A DNA stretch of 48,108 nucleotides from Gemmatimonadota bacterium (lineage in GTDB: Bacteria; Gemmatimonadota; Gemmatimonadetes; Longimicrobiales; Gaopeijiaceae). Each line of letters begins with the position of its first letter. Position 1 is the stretch's first letter. The translations under genes were made by a program, and so were the position numbers. The DNA lies in contig JAJDXS010000076.1 of NCBI GenBank assembly GCA_022823145.1, forward strand, positions 1 to 48,108, read 5' to 3'. A model generated the notes under the pieces. The model searched no databases and was not told the DNA's origin. It worked only from the letters and a program-made list of their open reading frames with translations. Of the stretch, positions 1-9,092 are shown piece after piece.

Positions 1-153
1 AGCTCTCCGGGCTTCTCGTCCTCGCTCGCTTCTCCAGAGTCGCTCGTTGCCCCTCTCCACCGTTGGAAGGGCGTAAGCACTAACCAAATCACACACCATC
101 AACCCCAACAACTAATCGTCCGTGAAAGCGGGGCAGGTCCAGGCTACGCCGTC

Positions 154-1578
154 GTGGACGCCATCCTGGATCGCTGGACAAACCTGAGGGACGGCGCGGC
201 CTGGCGGGGAGCGACCCGGGATGTGACCGAGCCGCTGCTCCATGGTCCGCCTCCGGAAGAGGGCCGCGATCTCGACCCGCTGCTGCAGGAGATCGCAGGC
301 GACATCATGCCGCTGGCGGGCCGGATCGACCACCCCCGTTTCCTCGCCTTCATCCCCTCAAGTCCGACATGGGCTTCGGTTCTGGCCAGCTTCCTCGTCA
401 ACGGGTACAACGTCTTTCAGGGAACCTGGCTCGAGTCGGGCGGCCCATCCCAGATCGAGGTCACGGTGACCGACTGGTTCCGGGAGTGGATGGGCTACCC
501 CGAAAGCGGTGGCGGACTGTTCACGAGCGGCGGGTCCGCGGCGAACCTGGTCGCGATCGTCGCCGCCCGCGAAGCGGCCGGCAATCCCGTGCGCGGGACC
601 GTCTACATGTCCGAGCAGGCCCACGCCTCGGTGGGGCGCGCGGCCAGGATTGCGGGGATCGATCCGGAACTGCTCCGCGCGGTACCCACCGATGATTCCT
701 TCCGCCTCTGCCCACGGCACCTTGCGGCCGCCGTGGAGCGGGATCGCGCCGGCGGGCTTGAGCCGTTCTGTCTGGTGGCGAACGCGGGAACGACCAACAC
801 GGGCAGCATAGATCCCCTGGCCGAACTGTCGGACATCGCGCGGTCCGAAGGCCTGTGGTATCACGTCGACGCAGCCTACGGAGGGTTCGCGGTGCTGGAT
901 CCCGCAACACGGCCCCTGCTCGACGGGATCGAACTGTCCGACAGCGTCACTCTCGATCCCCACAAGTGGCTCTTCCAGCCGTACGAGACCGGGTGCCTCA
1001 TCGCCCGCGACGTCAGCCGCCTTGCTTCGGCCTTCCGGATCATGCCGGACTATCTGCAGGACGCGGAATGGGGCCCCAGTCACGTCAATTTCTGCGACCG
1101 GGGACTCCAGCTCACCAGGACTTTCCGAGCCCTGCGCGTATGGCTCTCGATTCACAGGTACGGACTGGCGGCCCACAGGAAGGAGATCGCCCGCGCGATC
1201 GCGCTGGCGCGTGTTGCCGAGGCCAGGGTGCGCTCCGAAGAGGAACTGGAGCTTCTCTCGCCGCAGAGTCTCGGGGTGGTCTGCTTCCGCTACCGGGGTG
1301 ACGGATCCGTGCCGCGGGGCAGCCTCGACGGTCTCAACAGGCGCATCCAGAAGCAAATCGTGAACTCCGGCTTCGCGATGATGTCCTCGACGCGAATACG
1401 GGAGTGCTTTTCCCTGCGCTTCTGCGTCCTCAACTACAGGACGACGCAGGAGGACCTCGAGCGCACTCTCGACAGGATCGTCGCGGCGGGCCGGCGTCTG
1501 TGCGCCGACCACAGCGATCCCGCTGGCCCGAGCCGGGCCGAGCCGGGCCGCCGGGTTCCCGAGAGAGCCCGGGCGTGA
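154..1578 (+). CDS. PLP-dependent decarboxylase (group II, aromatic-amino-acid decarboxylase-like)
   Basis: Cytoplasmic pyridoxal-phosphate enzyme of the DDC/TyrDC/glutamate decarboxylase fold, expected to decarboxylate an amino acid to its amine; the substrate cannot be read from sequence. Seen: 474 aa, normal for the family. His157 in a HASVGRA stretch fits the ring-stacking His, Asp239 in HVDAAYGG fits the pyridine-nitrogen Asp, and Lys271 in DPHKW is the Schiff-base lysine. The start is GTG at 154 without a clear Shine-Dalgarno. The frame stays open to the left window edge, but that upstream stretch does not look coding, so the N-terminus is slightly uncertain. The C-terminal tail is rich in Pro/Arg/Glu and encoded by a short tandem repeat (GAGCCGGGCC twice, near 1530). 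The stop overlaps the next gene's start (GTGA), implying translational coupling. Confidence 0.9.
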   Translation: MDAILDRWTNLRDGAAWRGATRDVTEPLLHGPPPEEGRDLDPLLQEIAGDIMPLAGRIDHPRFLAFIPSSPTWASVLASFLVNGYNVFQGTWLESGGPSQIEVTVTDWFREWMGYPESGGGLFTSGGSAANLVAIVAAREAAGNPVRGTVYMSEQAHASVGRAARIAGIDPELLRAVPTDDSFRLCPRHLAAAVERDRAGGLEPFCLVANAGTTNTGSIDPLAELSDIARSEGLWYHVDAAYGGFAVLDPATRPLLDGIELSDSVTLDPHKWLFQPYETGCLIARDVSRLASAFRIMPDYLQDAEWGPSHVNFCDRGLQLTRTFRALRVWLSIHRYGLAAHRKEIARAIALARVAEARVRSEEELELLSPQSLGVVCFRYRGDGSVPRGSLDGLNRRIQKQIVNSGFAMMSSTRIRECFSLRFCVLNYRTTQEDLERTLDRIVAAGRRLCADHSDPAGPSRAEPGRRVPERARA

Positions 1579-2321
1579 AGCCCTGGGTGTGGGCGGGCAC
1601 CACGGCCGTCCTGGCTGTCGCCTTCTCGGCATCCGGACTGGGGGATCCGCTTCGTTCGGTGGCTGCGGCCGCGTGGCTGGCCCTGGTCCCCGCGCTGGTG
1701 GCGGGGCAGGAGTTGCCGCCCGCGGAAGCCCTGCGCGACCAGCGCCCGGCCGTGTATCTGAGTTCGGCTCTCGTGCTTGTCCTGGCGGGAGGAGTGACGC
1801 TGCTGCTGTCGTTGGAGTTGCGAGACGGCGCCGGCATCTGGCTGGAATGGGACGCTCCAACGCCGTTCCTGATTGCCGCCACCGGTTTGCTGACGGTTTG
1901 CGGACTGGCGGTCGCATATCTTTTCCGGGGACTCTCCGCATTCTTCGGCTGGTGGGAGACGGAGACCGTCCGTGCGATCATGCCGGCCACACCAGGGGAA
2001 AAGGGGCTGTTTGCGGTGCTTGCACTCGCCGCCGGGTTCGGCGAAGAGATCGTCTTCCGCGGGTTCCTGACCGCGTTTCTGATCCCCTGGTTCGGTTCCA
2101 GCCTGCTCGCCGCCCTGCCGGTGAGTGCGGCATTCGGTATGCTTCACGGGTACCAGGGGCCGCACGGCATGGCGCGGGCCGGTATCACCGGCCTGGTTCT
2201 GGCCCTGGGCGTCGCCTGGACCGGGAGCCTGTGGCCCGCGATCCTGGCGCATACCGCGCTGAATCTCCTGTTCGGACTGGTTCTGCGCCGATCTCTACTT
2301 GGAGGAGTGCTGTGGAAATAG
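1575..2321 (+). CDS. CPBP family intramembrane glutamic endopeptidase (CAAX protease-like)
   Basis: Polytopic membrane protein of the CPBP/Abi (Rce1-like) family, 248 aa. Seen: many hydrophobic segments across the whole length, motif 1 EEIVFRG with Glu157-Glu158 and Arg162, motif 2 FGMLHG with His191, and a C-terminal HTALN motif. These are the expected catalytic Glu and His residues of the family, so it should be active. Bacterial members act in bacteriocin immunity, prenyl-protein processing or unknown roles; no substrate is visible here. Start chosen: GTG at 1575, overlapping the TGA of the decarboxylase gene by the GTGA arrangement. The frame is open further upstream, but that part lies inside the decarboxylase gene. 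The 3' end overlaps the next gene by 10 nt. Confidence 0.88.
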   Translation: MKPWVWAGTTAVLAVAFSASGLGDPLRSVAAAAWLALVPALVAGQELPPAEALRDQRPAVYLSSALVLVLAGGVTLLLSLELRDGAGIWLEWDAPTPFLIAATGLLTVCGLAVAYLFRGLSAFFGWWETETVRAIMPATPGEKGLFAVLALAAGFGEEIVFRGFLTAFLIPWFGSSLLAALPVSAAFGMLHGYQGPHGMARAGITGLVLALGVAWTGSLWPAILAHTALNLLFGLVLRRSLLGGVLWK

Positions 2322-2719
2322 ACCTGGCCCTCACGGCGGACGCGGCCACGATCGACGGATCGGGAAAGCTCAACCTGCTCGGGATCTTCGACCAGATCAG
2401 CGTGCAGCAGTTTCCGGCGCGACACGGTCGTCTGGCCCTGGTGCTGCGCTTCCTCGGGGGTGCCGGCGACGCCGGTACGCACAACCTGAGCATCACACTC
2501 GCCAGCCCGGGCGGGGAGCAGCTCCTCTCGCTCAACGGCGAACTGAATGTCAGGCCGGGACGGGGCAGCCTGCAGACCGGCATCCGTGTACCCCACGTGA
2601 TCAACCTCGACGGAATCGTCTTCAAGGAGCAGGGCATCCATACCTTCGACGTCGTCGTGAACGGACGCCACAAGGCCACCCTGCCGCTTACGATCGCAAA
2701 GCGGAGCAGAATGGCATGA
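2312..2719 (+). CDS. Small conserved protein, DUF6941-like
   Basis: 135 aa, no signal peptide or membrane segment. The N-terminus (LTADAATIDGSGKLNLLGIF) matches my recollection of the DUF6941 family, small beta-rich proteins whose opening describes a 'gene product reporting on GKLN(I/L)LGIFD'; function is unknown. The body alternates beta-prone strands and ends in a basic tail. Start: GTG at 2312, preceded by GGAGGAG at 2301-2307 with good spacing. It overlaps the CPBP gene by 10 nt, and its stop overlaps the MOSC gene ATGA, so it sits in the middle of a coupled four-gene cluster. The family assignment is from memory and needs a profile search. Confidence 0.7.
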   Translation: MEIDLALTADAATIDGSGKLNLLGIFDQISVQQFPARHGRLALVLRFLGGAGDAGTHNLSITLASPGGEQLLSLNGELNVRPGRGSLQTGIRVPHVINLDGIVFKEQGIHTFDVVVNGRHKATLPLTIAKRSRMA

Positions 2720-3537
2720 CGCGCACGGTGGCCCAACTGCGGATCCATCCGGTGAAGGGGGCTCGCGGCCTGGACGTGCAGTCCGTGGAATTCGATGCGT
2801 TCGGACCGCGGTTCGACCGGCGCTGGATGGTGGTCGGACCCGACGGCACCTTCGTGTCGCAGCGCTCCACGCCCCGGCTGGCAACCGTGCGCCCGAAGGT
2901 GGACGAACGCTCCCTGACCCTGGCCGCGCCGGGAATCGAGGCTCTGGAGCTGCCCATCGCTCCCCAGGGGGATCCTGTCCGGATCACCGTATGGAGTTCC
3001 GAGCTGGAGGTCCGCACCGTTTCGCCGGAGGCGGACGGCTGGCTGTCCACCGTCCTCGGAAGCGCCCACCGTCTCGTCTTCATGAGCGACCAGGATGTTC
3101 GCAACACCGACCCGGCCTATGCCGACGGTCACCGGGTCTCCTTCGCCGACGGCTATCCGGCTCTTCTGGTCACCCGGGGCTCCGTGGGAGAACTGGCGCG
3201 CCGGGCCGGGCGCGATATCCCCGTCGAGCGCTTCCGCCCGAACATCGTCGTCAGCGGCGACCGTCCCCACGAGGAGGACTTCTGGCGCAGCTTCACGATC
3301 GGAAACCTGCGCTTCAGCGGCGTGAAGCTCTGTGCCCGCTGCAAGGTCACGACCATCGACCAGTACTCCGGCGACCGTGACCCCGACCGCGAACCGCTGC
3401 GAACGCTGGCGCGCTACCGCCGTATCGAGAGCCTCGTCTACTTCGGGCTCAACGTGGTCCACCACGGTACCGGGCGGGTTTCGCTGGGAGACTCCGTGGA
3501 AATCCTGGACCACGGCATCGTGCGCGGGGCGCTCTGA
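2716..3537 (+). CDS. MOSC domain-containing protein (YcbX/mARC-like)
   Basis: 273 aa with the two-part architecture of YcbX/mARC proteins: an N-terminal MOSC beta-barrel domain (opening IHPVKGARGLDV and FDRRWMVV) followed by a MOSC domain (about 130-265). The C-terminal part has ERFRPNIVV and a Cys pair, KLCARCKVTTID (Cys206, Cys209), the region that carries the molybdenum-ligating cysteine in characterised members. Such proteins bind molybdenum cofactor and reduce N-hydroxylated compounds with an electron partner; no partner reductase is visible nearby. ATG at 2716 overlaps the upstream stop. Last gene of the cluster; 78 nt separate it from the topoisomerase gene. Confidence 0.9.
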   Translation: MTRTVAQLRIHPVKGARGLDVQSVEFDAFGPRFDRRWMVVGPDGTFVSQRSTPRLATVRPKVDERSLTLAAPGIEALELPIAPQGDPVRITVWSSELEVRTVSPEADGWLSTVLGSAHRLVFMSDQDVRNTDPAYADGHRVSFADGYPALLVTRGSVGELARRAGRDIPVERFRPNIVVSGDRPHEEDFWRSFTIGNLRFSGVKLCARCKVTTIDQYSGDRDPDREPLRTLARYRRIESLVYFGLNVVHHGTGRVSLGDSVEILDHGIVRGAL

Positions 3538-3621
3538 ACCGACTTCGGGCCTGTTCGGTTACATTTCGGAGCGAGAGGTCCGGCCGCTCCGTTGTGACGC
3601 ATCCAAGCCAGGTAGGTGCGA

Positions 3622-6120
3622 ATGTCGGTAGCCCAGATGCGTAATCGCGTGCTCCCCCGCTTCATCGAGGAGGAGATGCGGCACTCCTTCCTCGACTACT
3701 CGATGAGCGTGATCGTGCAGCGCGCGCTCCCCGACGTGCGAGACGGCCTCAAGCCCGTGCACCGTCGGATCGTCTTCGCGATGCACGGCCTTGGCCTCCA
3801 GCCCGACCGCAACTACAAGAAGTGCGCAACCGTCGTCGGCGAAGTTCTCGGCAAATACCATCCCCACGGCGACTCCGCCGTCTACGATGCGCTCGTGCGG
3901 ATGGTCCAGGACTTCTCGCTCAGGTACCCCCTTGTCGATGGCCAGGGCAACTTCGGGTCCATCGACGGCGACTCTGCCGCGGCGTACCGCTACACCGAGG
4001 CTCGCCTCGCCCCGGTCGCCGCCGAGCTCCTCGACGAGATCGAGAAGGACACTGTCGTCTGGGAGAACAACTTCGACGACCGGCTCAAGGAGCCCACCGT
4101 CCTGCCGGCCCGCTTCCCGAACCTGCTGGTCAACGGCAGCTCCGGAATCGCGGTGGGGATGAGCACCAACGTGCCCCCCCACAACCTCGCCGAGGTGGCA
4201 GCCGCGCTGCGCACCCTGGTGGCAAACCCGGAATGCACCAACGCCGAGCTCATGCAGGACGTTCCCGGACCCGATTTCCCGACCGGTGGCTTCATCCTGG
4301 GGTCGGACGGCATCCGCAGCATGTACGAGACCGGCCGGGGCCGGATGATCATGCGTGCCCGCGTGGTGACCGAGACTCTGCGCGGGGGCCGCAGGCAACT
4401 TGTCGTGACGGAGCTTCCCTACGCCGTCTCCAAGGCGCGGATCATCGCCCAGATCGCTGCCCTTTCACGCAAGGGGACGATTCCGGAGGTGGCCGATCTG
4501 AGGGACGAGTCCGACCGCGAGGGCATCCGCCTCGTCGTGGAGCTCAAACGGGGCACCGACGCCGACCGGATGATCGCGCTTCTCTTCAAGAAGACGGCGC
4601 TCCAGTGCACCTTCGGCGCGATCCTGCTCGCGCTCGACGGCGGCAAGCAGCCCGGCGAATTCACCCTCAAGGATCTCCTCTCCCGCTACCGGGACCACCG
4701 GATCGAGGTGATTCGCAGGCGCTCGCGCTTCGAACTGGAAAAGGCGGAGGCCGAGCTGCACGTGACCCTGGGTCTCCTCCTGGCTCTGGCCCATATGGAC
4801 GAGGTGATTGCCGAGATCAGGGCTTCTGCCGACCGGGACGAAGCGTCGAAGAGGCTCCAGCACCGCTTCGGGCTGAGCGAGGTGCAGGCCGACGCGATCC
4901 TGAAGATGCGCCTGGCGCGCCTGACCGCGCTGGAGGGTGATCAGCTTCGTGCGCGCGAGAACGGTCTGCGCGCGACCATCCGGGACCTCCGCGCGCTCCT
5001 CCACGACGATTCGCTCCAGCTCGCCATGATGCTCGAGGAACTCGACCGTGTCGTGGAGCGCTTCGGCGACGATCGCCGCACGGTCATCCTGCCGCGCACG
5101 AGCAAGACCGACTTCACCTACGTGGAATCGAGCGCGGCCGATGAAGACGTCGTGGTCACCCTGTCGCGCCAGGGATACGTCAAGCGCGTCCCCATGCACC
5201 TCCACAAGCGGCGCGTGGCGGCGGGCACCGAGCTCGCGGACATGAAGCGTTACGCCGGCGACTACCTCGAGCGGCTGATGGTTGCGCGCAATCGGGGCTG
5301 GCTGCTTTGCTTCACCAGTCGGGGCCAGGTCCACTTCGTGAAGGTCGAGGACATCCCCGAGAGCACGCGGGCCGCCCGGGGCCGGTCGGTCTGGGCCCTT
5401 CTTGGAGTCGACCAGCACGATACCATCGTCGCCATCCGGTCCGTGGACGATCTCGAGGAAGACCGCTACGTGGTCTCCGCGACACGGCTGGGGTTGATCA
5501 AGCGGACCCGGCTCAACGAGTTTTCCAACCCCAAGGCCGGGGGCCTCATCGCGGCTCGCGTCCGTCCTGGCGACTCGGTGCTGGACGTGGCACTGACAAC
5601 GGGCGACAACGAGTTCCTGCTGTTCAGCCGAACGGGCCGCGCCGTGCGCTTCGCCGAGGAACAGGTTCCGGTGACGGGGCGCGTGGCCCAGGGGGTCAAG
5701 GGAATCGGGCTCAGAGACGGAGACAGGGTAATCGCACTCATGGTCGTGAAGAGAGAGGCTTCGGTGCTGGCCGTCACCGCTGGCGGGACCGCCAAACGGA
5801 CGCCGGTCGCCGAGTTTCCCCTGCACGGCCGGGGCGGACTGGGTGTGACGGTCATGCCCGCTTCCGACAGCGGCGGCCACCTCGTCGCCGCCCTCGAGGC
5901 ACTCGATGACGACAACGTCATGCTCGTCTCCGCCGGCGGGGCCATGACCGGGCTCGCGGTGGCCGACGTCGATCTGCAGCGCCGCAATGTCGCCGGCAAG
6001 CCGGTGGTCGATCCGGGCAGGGGTGACCGCGTCGCGGAGGTCACGCGGGTGCACGGGGATCCCGGCACGGCTGACGACACGCTTCAACTCGACCTGCTGG
6101 GCTCCGGTCCGCGCCGGTGA
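3622..6120 (+). CDS. gyrA: DNA gyrase/topoisomerase IV subunit A
   Basis: 832 aa type IIA topoisomerase A subunit, which cleaves and rejoins DNA. Seen: catalytic Tyr124 in [11 protein letters not shown]; quinolone region [10 protein letters not shown] with Ser85 and Asp89, the drug-sensitive residues corresponding to E. coli Ser83 and Asp87; a long coiled-coil segment (about 340-450); and a six-bladed C-terminal beta-pinwheel (about 500-800). The canonical GyrA box (Q-R/K-R-G-G-K-G), needed for DNA wrapping by gyrase, is replaced at residues 528-535 by HKRRVAAG. A later blade has HGRGGLGV, also lacking the usual lysine. It may therefore be a ParC-like decatenase rather than a true supercoiling gyrase. 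No gyrB/parE is nearby. ATG 3622 preferred; GTG 3616 also possible. Confidence 0.95.
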   Translation: MSVAQMRNRVLPRFIEEEMRHSFLDYSMSVIVQRALPDVRDGLKPVHRRIVFAMHGLGLQPDRNYKKCATVVGEVLGKYHPHGDSAVYDALVRMVQDFSLRYPLVDGQGNFGSIDGDSAAAYRYTEARLAPVAAELLDEIEKDTVVWENNFDDRLKEPTVLPARFPNLLVNGSSGIAVGMSTNVPPHNLAEVAAALRTLVANPECTNAELMQDVPGPDFPTGGFILGSDGIRSMYETGRGRMIMRARVVTETLRGGRRQLVVTELPYAVSKARIIAQIAALSRKGTIPEVADLRDESDREGIRLVVELKRGTDADRMIALLFKKTALQCTFGAILLALDGGKQPGEFTLKDLLSRYRDHRIEVIRRRSRFELEKAEAELHVTLGLLLALAHMDEVIAEIRASADRDEASKRLQHRFGLSEVQADAILKMRLARLTALEGDQLRARENGLRATIRDLRALLHDDSLQLAMMLEELDRVVERFGDDRRTVILPRTSKTDFTYVESSAADEDVVVTLSRQGYVKRVPMHLHKRRVAAGTELADMKRYAGDYLERLMVARNRGWLLCFTSRGQVHFVKVEDIPESTRAARGRSVWALLGVDQHDTIVAIRSVDDLEEDRYVVSATRLGLIKRTRLNEFSNPKAGGLIAARVRPGDSVLDVALTTGDNEFLLFSRTGRAVRFAEEQVPVTGRVAQGVKGIGLRDGDRVIALMVVKREASVLAVTAGGTAKRTPVAEFPLHGRGGLGVTVMPASDSGGHLVAALEALDDDNVMLVSAGGAMTGLAVADVDLQRRNVAGKPVVDPGRGDRVAEVTRVHGDPGTADDTLQLDLLGSGPRR

Positions 6121-7319
6121 GATTCCTCGTTCTGGGCGGCGGCGCCCAGGGCACGGCCGCCGCGTTCGATCTTCTGCAATCCGGCACGGCCGACGAAGTC
6201 GTGGTCGCGGATCTTGCTACCGACAACCTGCATCCCTGCCTGCGCCCCTACCTTGACGACGGCCTGACGCTGCTCGAGGTCGACGCCGCCTCGCGGGACG
6301 ATGTGGCCGCAGCCATGGAGGGGATGGATGGCGTTCTCTGCGCGCTCCCGTACCACTTCAACCTCCACATGGCGCGGTTGGCGGTCGTGGCGGGTATCCA
6401 TTTCACGGACCTGGGTGGCAACACGGCGATCGTAGGGCGGCAGCGGGAGCTGGACGGCCAGGCGCGGGAGCGCGGGGTTTCCGTCGTGCCGGACACGGGG
6501 TTGGCACCCGGGATGGTCAACATTCTCGCACAGGCCGGGATCGACGCGCTCGACCGGGTGGACGCCGTCCGTCTGTGGGTGGGCGGCCTGCCCCGGAACC
6601 CGAAGCCTCCCCTGAACTACCAGATCGTGTACTCCCTCGAGGGCATGCTCGACTACTACGTCACCCCTGCCACGATCCTCCGGGACGGAAGGCTGACCCG
6701 GGTCGAAGCCCTGTCCGGACTCGAGCACCTGGAGTTTCCGGAGCCGGTGGGCCGCCTCGAGGCCTTCTTCACCGGCGGAGGTACGTCGGCGTTGCCCTTT
6801 CGCTACGAGGGACGGGTCGACACCATCGAATACAAGACTCTTAGGTATCCGGGCCACGCCGGGATCATGCACGCCATACGGGAGCTCGGCCTGCTCAGCG
6901 ACCGGGAGGTGGTGCACAACGGCAGCCGGGTGAATCCGCGCAAGTTCTTCATCGAGCAGGTCAAGCCCCTGCTTTCGGGCGATGGCGGCGAGGACATCGT
7001 GGTCGTGCGGGTCGACGTTGCCGGCCACAGGAACGGTCACGCGGAGCGGATCCGCTACCACCTCCTTGACCGTCACGACCCGGCCACCGGGCTCAGCGCC
7101 ATGGCGAGGACCACCGGCTTCTCGCTCGCGATCACCGCGCTCATGCAGACCCGCGGCCACATACGCCCCGGCGTTGGCACCGCCGACGAAGTCGTTCCCC
7201 CCGGCCGGTACATAGATAAACTTCGACGCCGCGGCATCGACGTCGAACAGACCACCAGCACTGGCAAATCCCAACCCCAACCCGCCGGCCAGCCGCCGGC
7301 GCTCCGAGGATCACCATGA
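6117..7319 (+). CDS. Saccharopine dehydrogenase family protein (lysine 6-dehydrogenase-like)
   Basis: 400 aa cytoplasmic NAD(P)-dependent oxidoreductase. Seen: N-terminal Rossmann fold opening [17 protein letters not shown], then [15 protein letters not shown] and TDLGGNT, followed by [13 protein letters not shown], which marks saccharopine dehydrogenases and bacterial lysine 6-dehydrogenases. Likely substrates are lysine or another amino acid; the exact reaction cannot be fixed. The last 40 residues (after about 360) are Pro/Gln/Arg rich and probably disordered. Start GTG at 6117 overlaps the topoisomerase stop (GTGA), and its own stop overlaps the next ATG. Translational coupling to the topoisomerase gene is unusual. 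Confidence 0.85.
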   Translation: MRFLVLGGGAQGTAAAFDLLQSGTADEVVVADLATDNLHPCLRPYLDDGLTLLEVDAASRDDVAAAMEGMDGVLCALPYHFNLHMARLAVVAGIHFTDLGGNTAIVGRQRELDGQARERGVSVVPDTGLAPGMVNILAQAGIDALDRVDAVRLWVGGLPRNPKPPLNYQIVYSLEGMLDYYVTPATILRDGRLTRVEALSGLEHLEFPEPVGRLEAFFTGGGTSALPFRYEGRVDTIEYKTLRYPGHAGIMHAIRELGLLSDREVVHNGSRVNPRKFFIEQVKPLLSGDGGEDIVVVRVDVAGHRNGHAERIRYHLLDRHDPATGLSAMARTTGFSLAITALMQTRGHIRPGVGTADEVVPPGRYIDKLRRRGIDVEQTTSTGKSQPQPAGQPPALRGSP

Positions 7320-8428
7320 CCAAGTCTCAAGACACCGACGAACGAGGCCCCGAAACCACTCCGCTCTCCGGTCGGCGCGGATGGGGTGGAACCATTGCCG
7401 CGCTGCCGGCCCTGCTTCTCTTTCTCTCCCCCTCCCTGCCCGCGCAGTCGCTGACGAATCCCCGGGAAGGACGGTTCGGCGAGATCAGGCAGCTGACCTT
7501 CCAGGGAGAGAACGCGGAAGCCTACTGGGCCTTCGACGGATCCCGCCTGATCTTCCAGTCCACCCCCACACCAGGTGAAGGGTGCGACCAGATCTACATC
7601 CTCGATCCCGAGACCGGCGAAACCGAACTGGTCAGCACCGGCGACGGCCGCACGACGTGCTCGTACTTCTACCCCGGCGGCGACCGCATCCTCTATTCAT
7701 CCACCCACCACTTCAACCGCGCCTGTCCGGCCCCGCCCGACTTCTCCCGGGGCTACGTCTGGGCCGTGTACCCGAGCTTTGACGTCTTCGCAGCCGACGC
7801 CGACGGCTCGAATCTTCGCCAGCTCACCAGCTCGTTCGGCTACGACGCCGAAGCGACCTTCTCGCCCACCGGGCACCGCATCGTCTTCACGTCCACGCGC
7901 GACGGGGATCTCGACCTGTACTCGATGCTCCCCGACGGCTCCGACGTGCGGCGCCTCACCGACCGGCTGGGCTACGACGGCGGCGCCTTCTACAGCCCCG
8001 ACGGCACGAAGATCGTGTGGCGCGCGCACTACCCCGAGACCGAGCAGGAACGCGAGGACTACCTGTCGCTGCTCGCCGAAGGCCTCATCCGCCCATCCGC
8101 CCTCGACATCTACGTGGCCGACGCCGACGGATCGAACCCGCGCCAGATCACCGACAACGGGGCGGCGAACTTCGCTCCATATTGGCACCCCTCCGGCGAG
8201 CAGATCATCTTCTCGTCGAACATGGACGACCCGCAGGGGCGTGACTTCGAGCTCTACCTGATCAACGTGGACGGGACCGGACTGGAGCGCGTCACGTGGT
8301 CGGGAGGCTTCGACGGCTTCCCCGTCTTCCACCCCGACGGCACGCAGCTCGTCTTCGGCTCCAACCGAAACATGGCGCACGAAGGCAACACCAACCTGTT
8401 TCTGGTGGACTGGCGCGACTCAACGTAA
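7316..8428 (+). CDS. Exported TolB-like beta-propeller (PD40 repeat) protein
   Basis: 370 aa. A hydrophilic N-terminal stretch of about 27 residues precedes a hydrophobic segment (about 28-43) ending in LPAQS, consistent with a long Sec/Tat-type signal peptide. The mature part is a series of PD40/WD40-like blades: repeated phrases such as DADGSNLRQLT, FSPTGHRIVFTS, YSPDGTKIVW, DADGSNPRQIT and FHPDGTQLVFGS. These propellers resemble TolB and the N-terminal domain of periplasmic prolyl peptidases, but no peptidase domain follows. Probable role: periplasmic or surface binding protein of unknown ligand. ATG 7316 overlaps the upstream stop by 4 nt. Convergent with the NUDIX gene. Confidence 0.85.
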   Translation: MTKSQDTDERGPETTPLSGRRGWGGTIAALPALLLFLSPSLPAQSLTNPREGRFGEIRQLTFQGENAEAYWAFDGSRLIFQSTPTPGEGCDQIYILDPETGETELVSTGDGRTTCSYFYPGGDRILYSSTHHFNRACPAPPDFSRGYVWAVYPSFDVFAADADGSNLRQLTSSFGYDAEATFSPTGHRIVFTSTRDGDLDLYSMLPDGSDVRRLTDRLGYDGGAFYSPDGTKIVWRAHYPETEQEREDYLSLLAEGLIRPSALDIYVADADGSNPRQITDNGAANFAPYWHPSGEQIIFSSNMDDPQGRDFELYLINVDGTGLERVTWSGGFDGFPVFHPDGTQLVFGSNRNMAHEGNTNLFLVDWRDST

Positions 8429-8457
8429 ACGCAACATTACATTTTGTAACGTGCGCC
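8429..8457. terminator. Imperfect palindrome between convergent genes, possible bidirectional terminator
   Basis: The 29-bp gap between two convergent stop codons is almost entirely an inverted repeat: CGCAACATTACA (8430-8441), loop TTT, TGTAACGTGCG (8445-8455). It has one A-C mismatch and one bulged A; in the minus-strand transcript the mismatch becomes a G-U pair. There is no long T-run, so rho-independent termination is uncertain. The motif is strikingly AT-rich for this genome. Confidence 0.4.
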
Positions 8458-9057
8458 TTACATCGTTTCCAGAAAGCGGGTGAGCACCCGGTGGGTCAGG
8501 CCCCAGATCACCTGGCCCTCGACGCGCACGCACGGAAAATGCCGCACCAGGCCACGGTATCTCCATCGGTAGCTGCCCTGGTTGGCCGGATCCTCCAGCG
8601 CTTCCACGGGGAACCAGTGCACGGAGGCGACCTCGCGGCTGGCGACCCGCGCCGACCGCCCGGCCCCGACCCGGAACGCAAAGGGCCAGATGGTGAGCGG
8701 CGGAATCCTCACGGCCATGGGGCGCAGCGCTTCGAGTCGCCCCAGCACTGTCCCCGCCCCGTTCAGGTCGACTCCCGTCTCCTCACAGGTCTCCCGAATC
8801 GCCGCGCCCAGCAGCCCCTCGTCGGCCTCGTCGAGGCGGCCGCCGGGCAGGGCCATCTGCCCCGACCAGGGATCCCCGTCCGAGTCCGCACGCCTGATCG
8901 CCAGGAAGTCGCACTGCCGCACCGCGGGATCCTCGCGGTTCCCGGGGGGACGCAGGATCAGCGCTACCGCGGCGTTCTTCCGGCGCGGATCCGGGACCGC
9001 CGACTCGACCGGCCCGAACTCCGCGGCCAGCGTTCGTCGCAGTGCGGACAGGCGCAC
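8458..9057 (-). CDS. NUDIX hydrolase, CoA pyrophosphatase-like
   Basis: 199 aa hydrolase of nucleoside diphosphate linked substrates. Seen: NUDIX box at about 72-95 (PGGRLDEADEGLLG then AIRETCEETGV), with the REtxEExG core that binds catalytic metal. A GQMALPGG segment just before it resembles the CoA-specific NudL/NUDT7 signature, so CoA or a derivative is a plausible substrate. Start chosen: GTG at 9057, because the family's N-terminus begins about there; the upstream open frame runs into queE. TTG at 9078 is an alternative. Last gene of a three-gene minus-strand operon, 35 nt after queE. Confidence 0.85.
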   Translation of the reverse strand: MRLSALRRTLAAEFGPVESAVPDPRRKNAAVALILRPPGNREDPAVRQCDFLAIRRADSDGDPWSGQMALPGGRLDEADEGLLGAAIRETCEETGVDLNGAGTVLGRLEALRPMAVRIPPLTIWPFAFRVGAGRSARVASREVASVHWFPVEALEDPANQGSYRWRYRGLVRHFPCVRVEGQVIWGLTHRVLTRFLETM

Positions 9058-9092
9058 CTGGTCGGACCCCGTACCCAAAGGCTGCCGCGCGG

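Noticed and set aside
358..1941. 527-codon minus-strand frame over the decarboxylase/CPBP genes
   Set aside because: Arg/Pro-rich shadow with no motif; forward genes are well supported.
4465..6087. 540-codon minus-strand frame inside the topoisomerase gene
   Set aside because: Shadow of GyrA; no start signal or family features.
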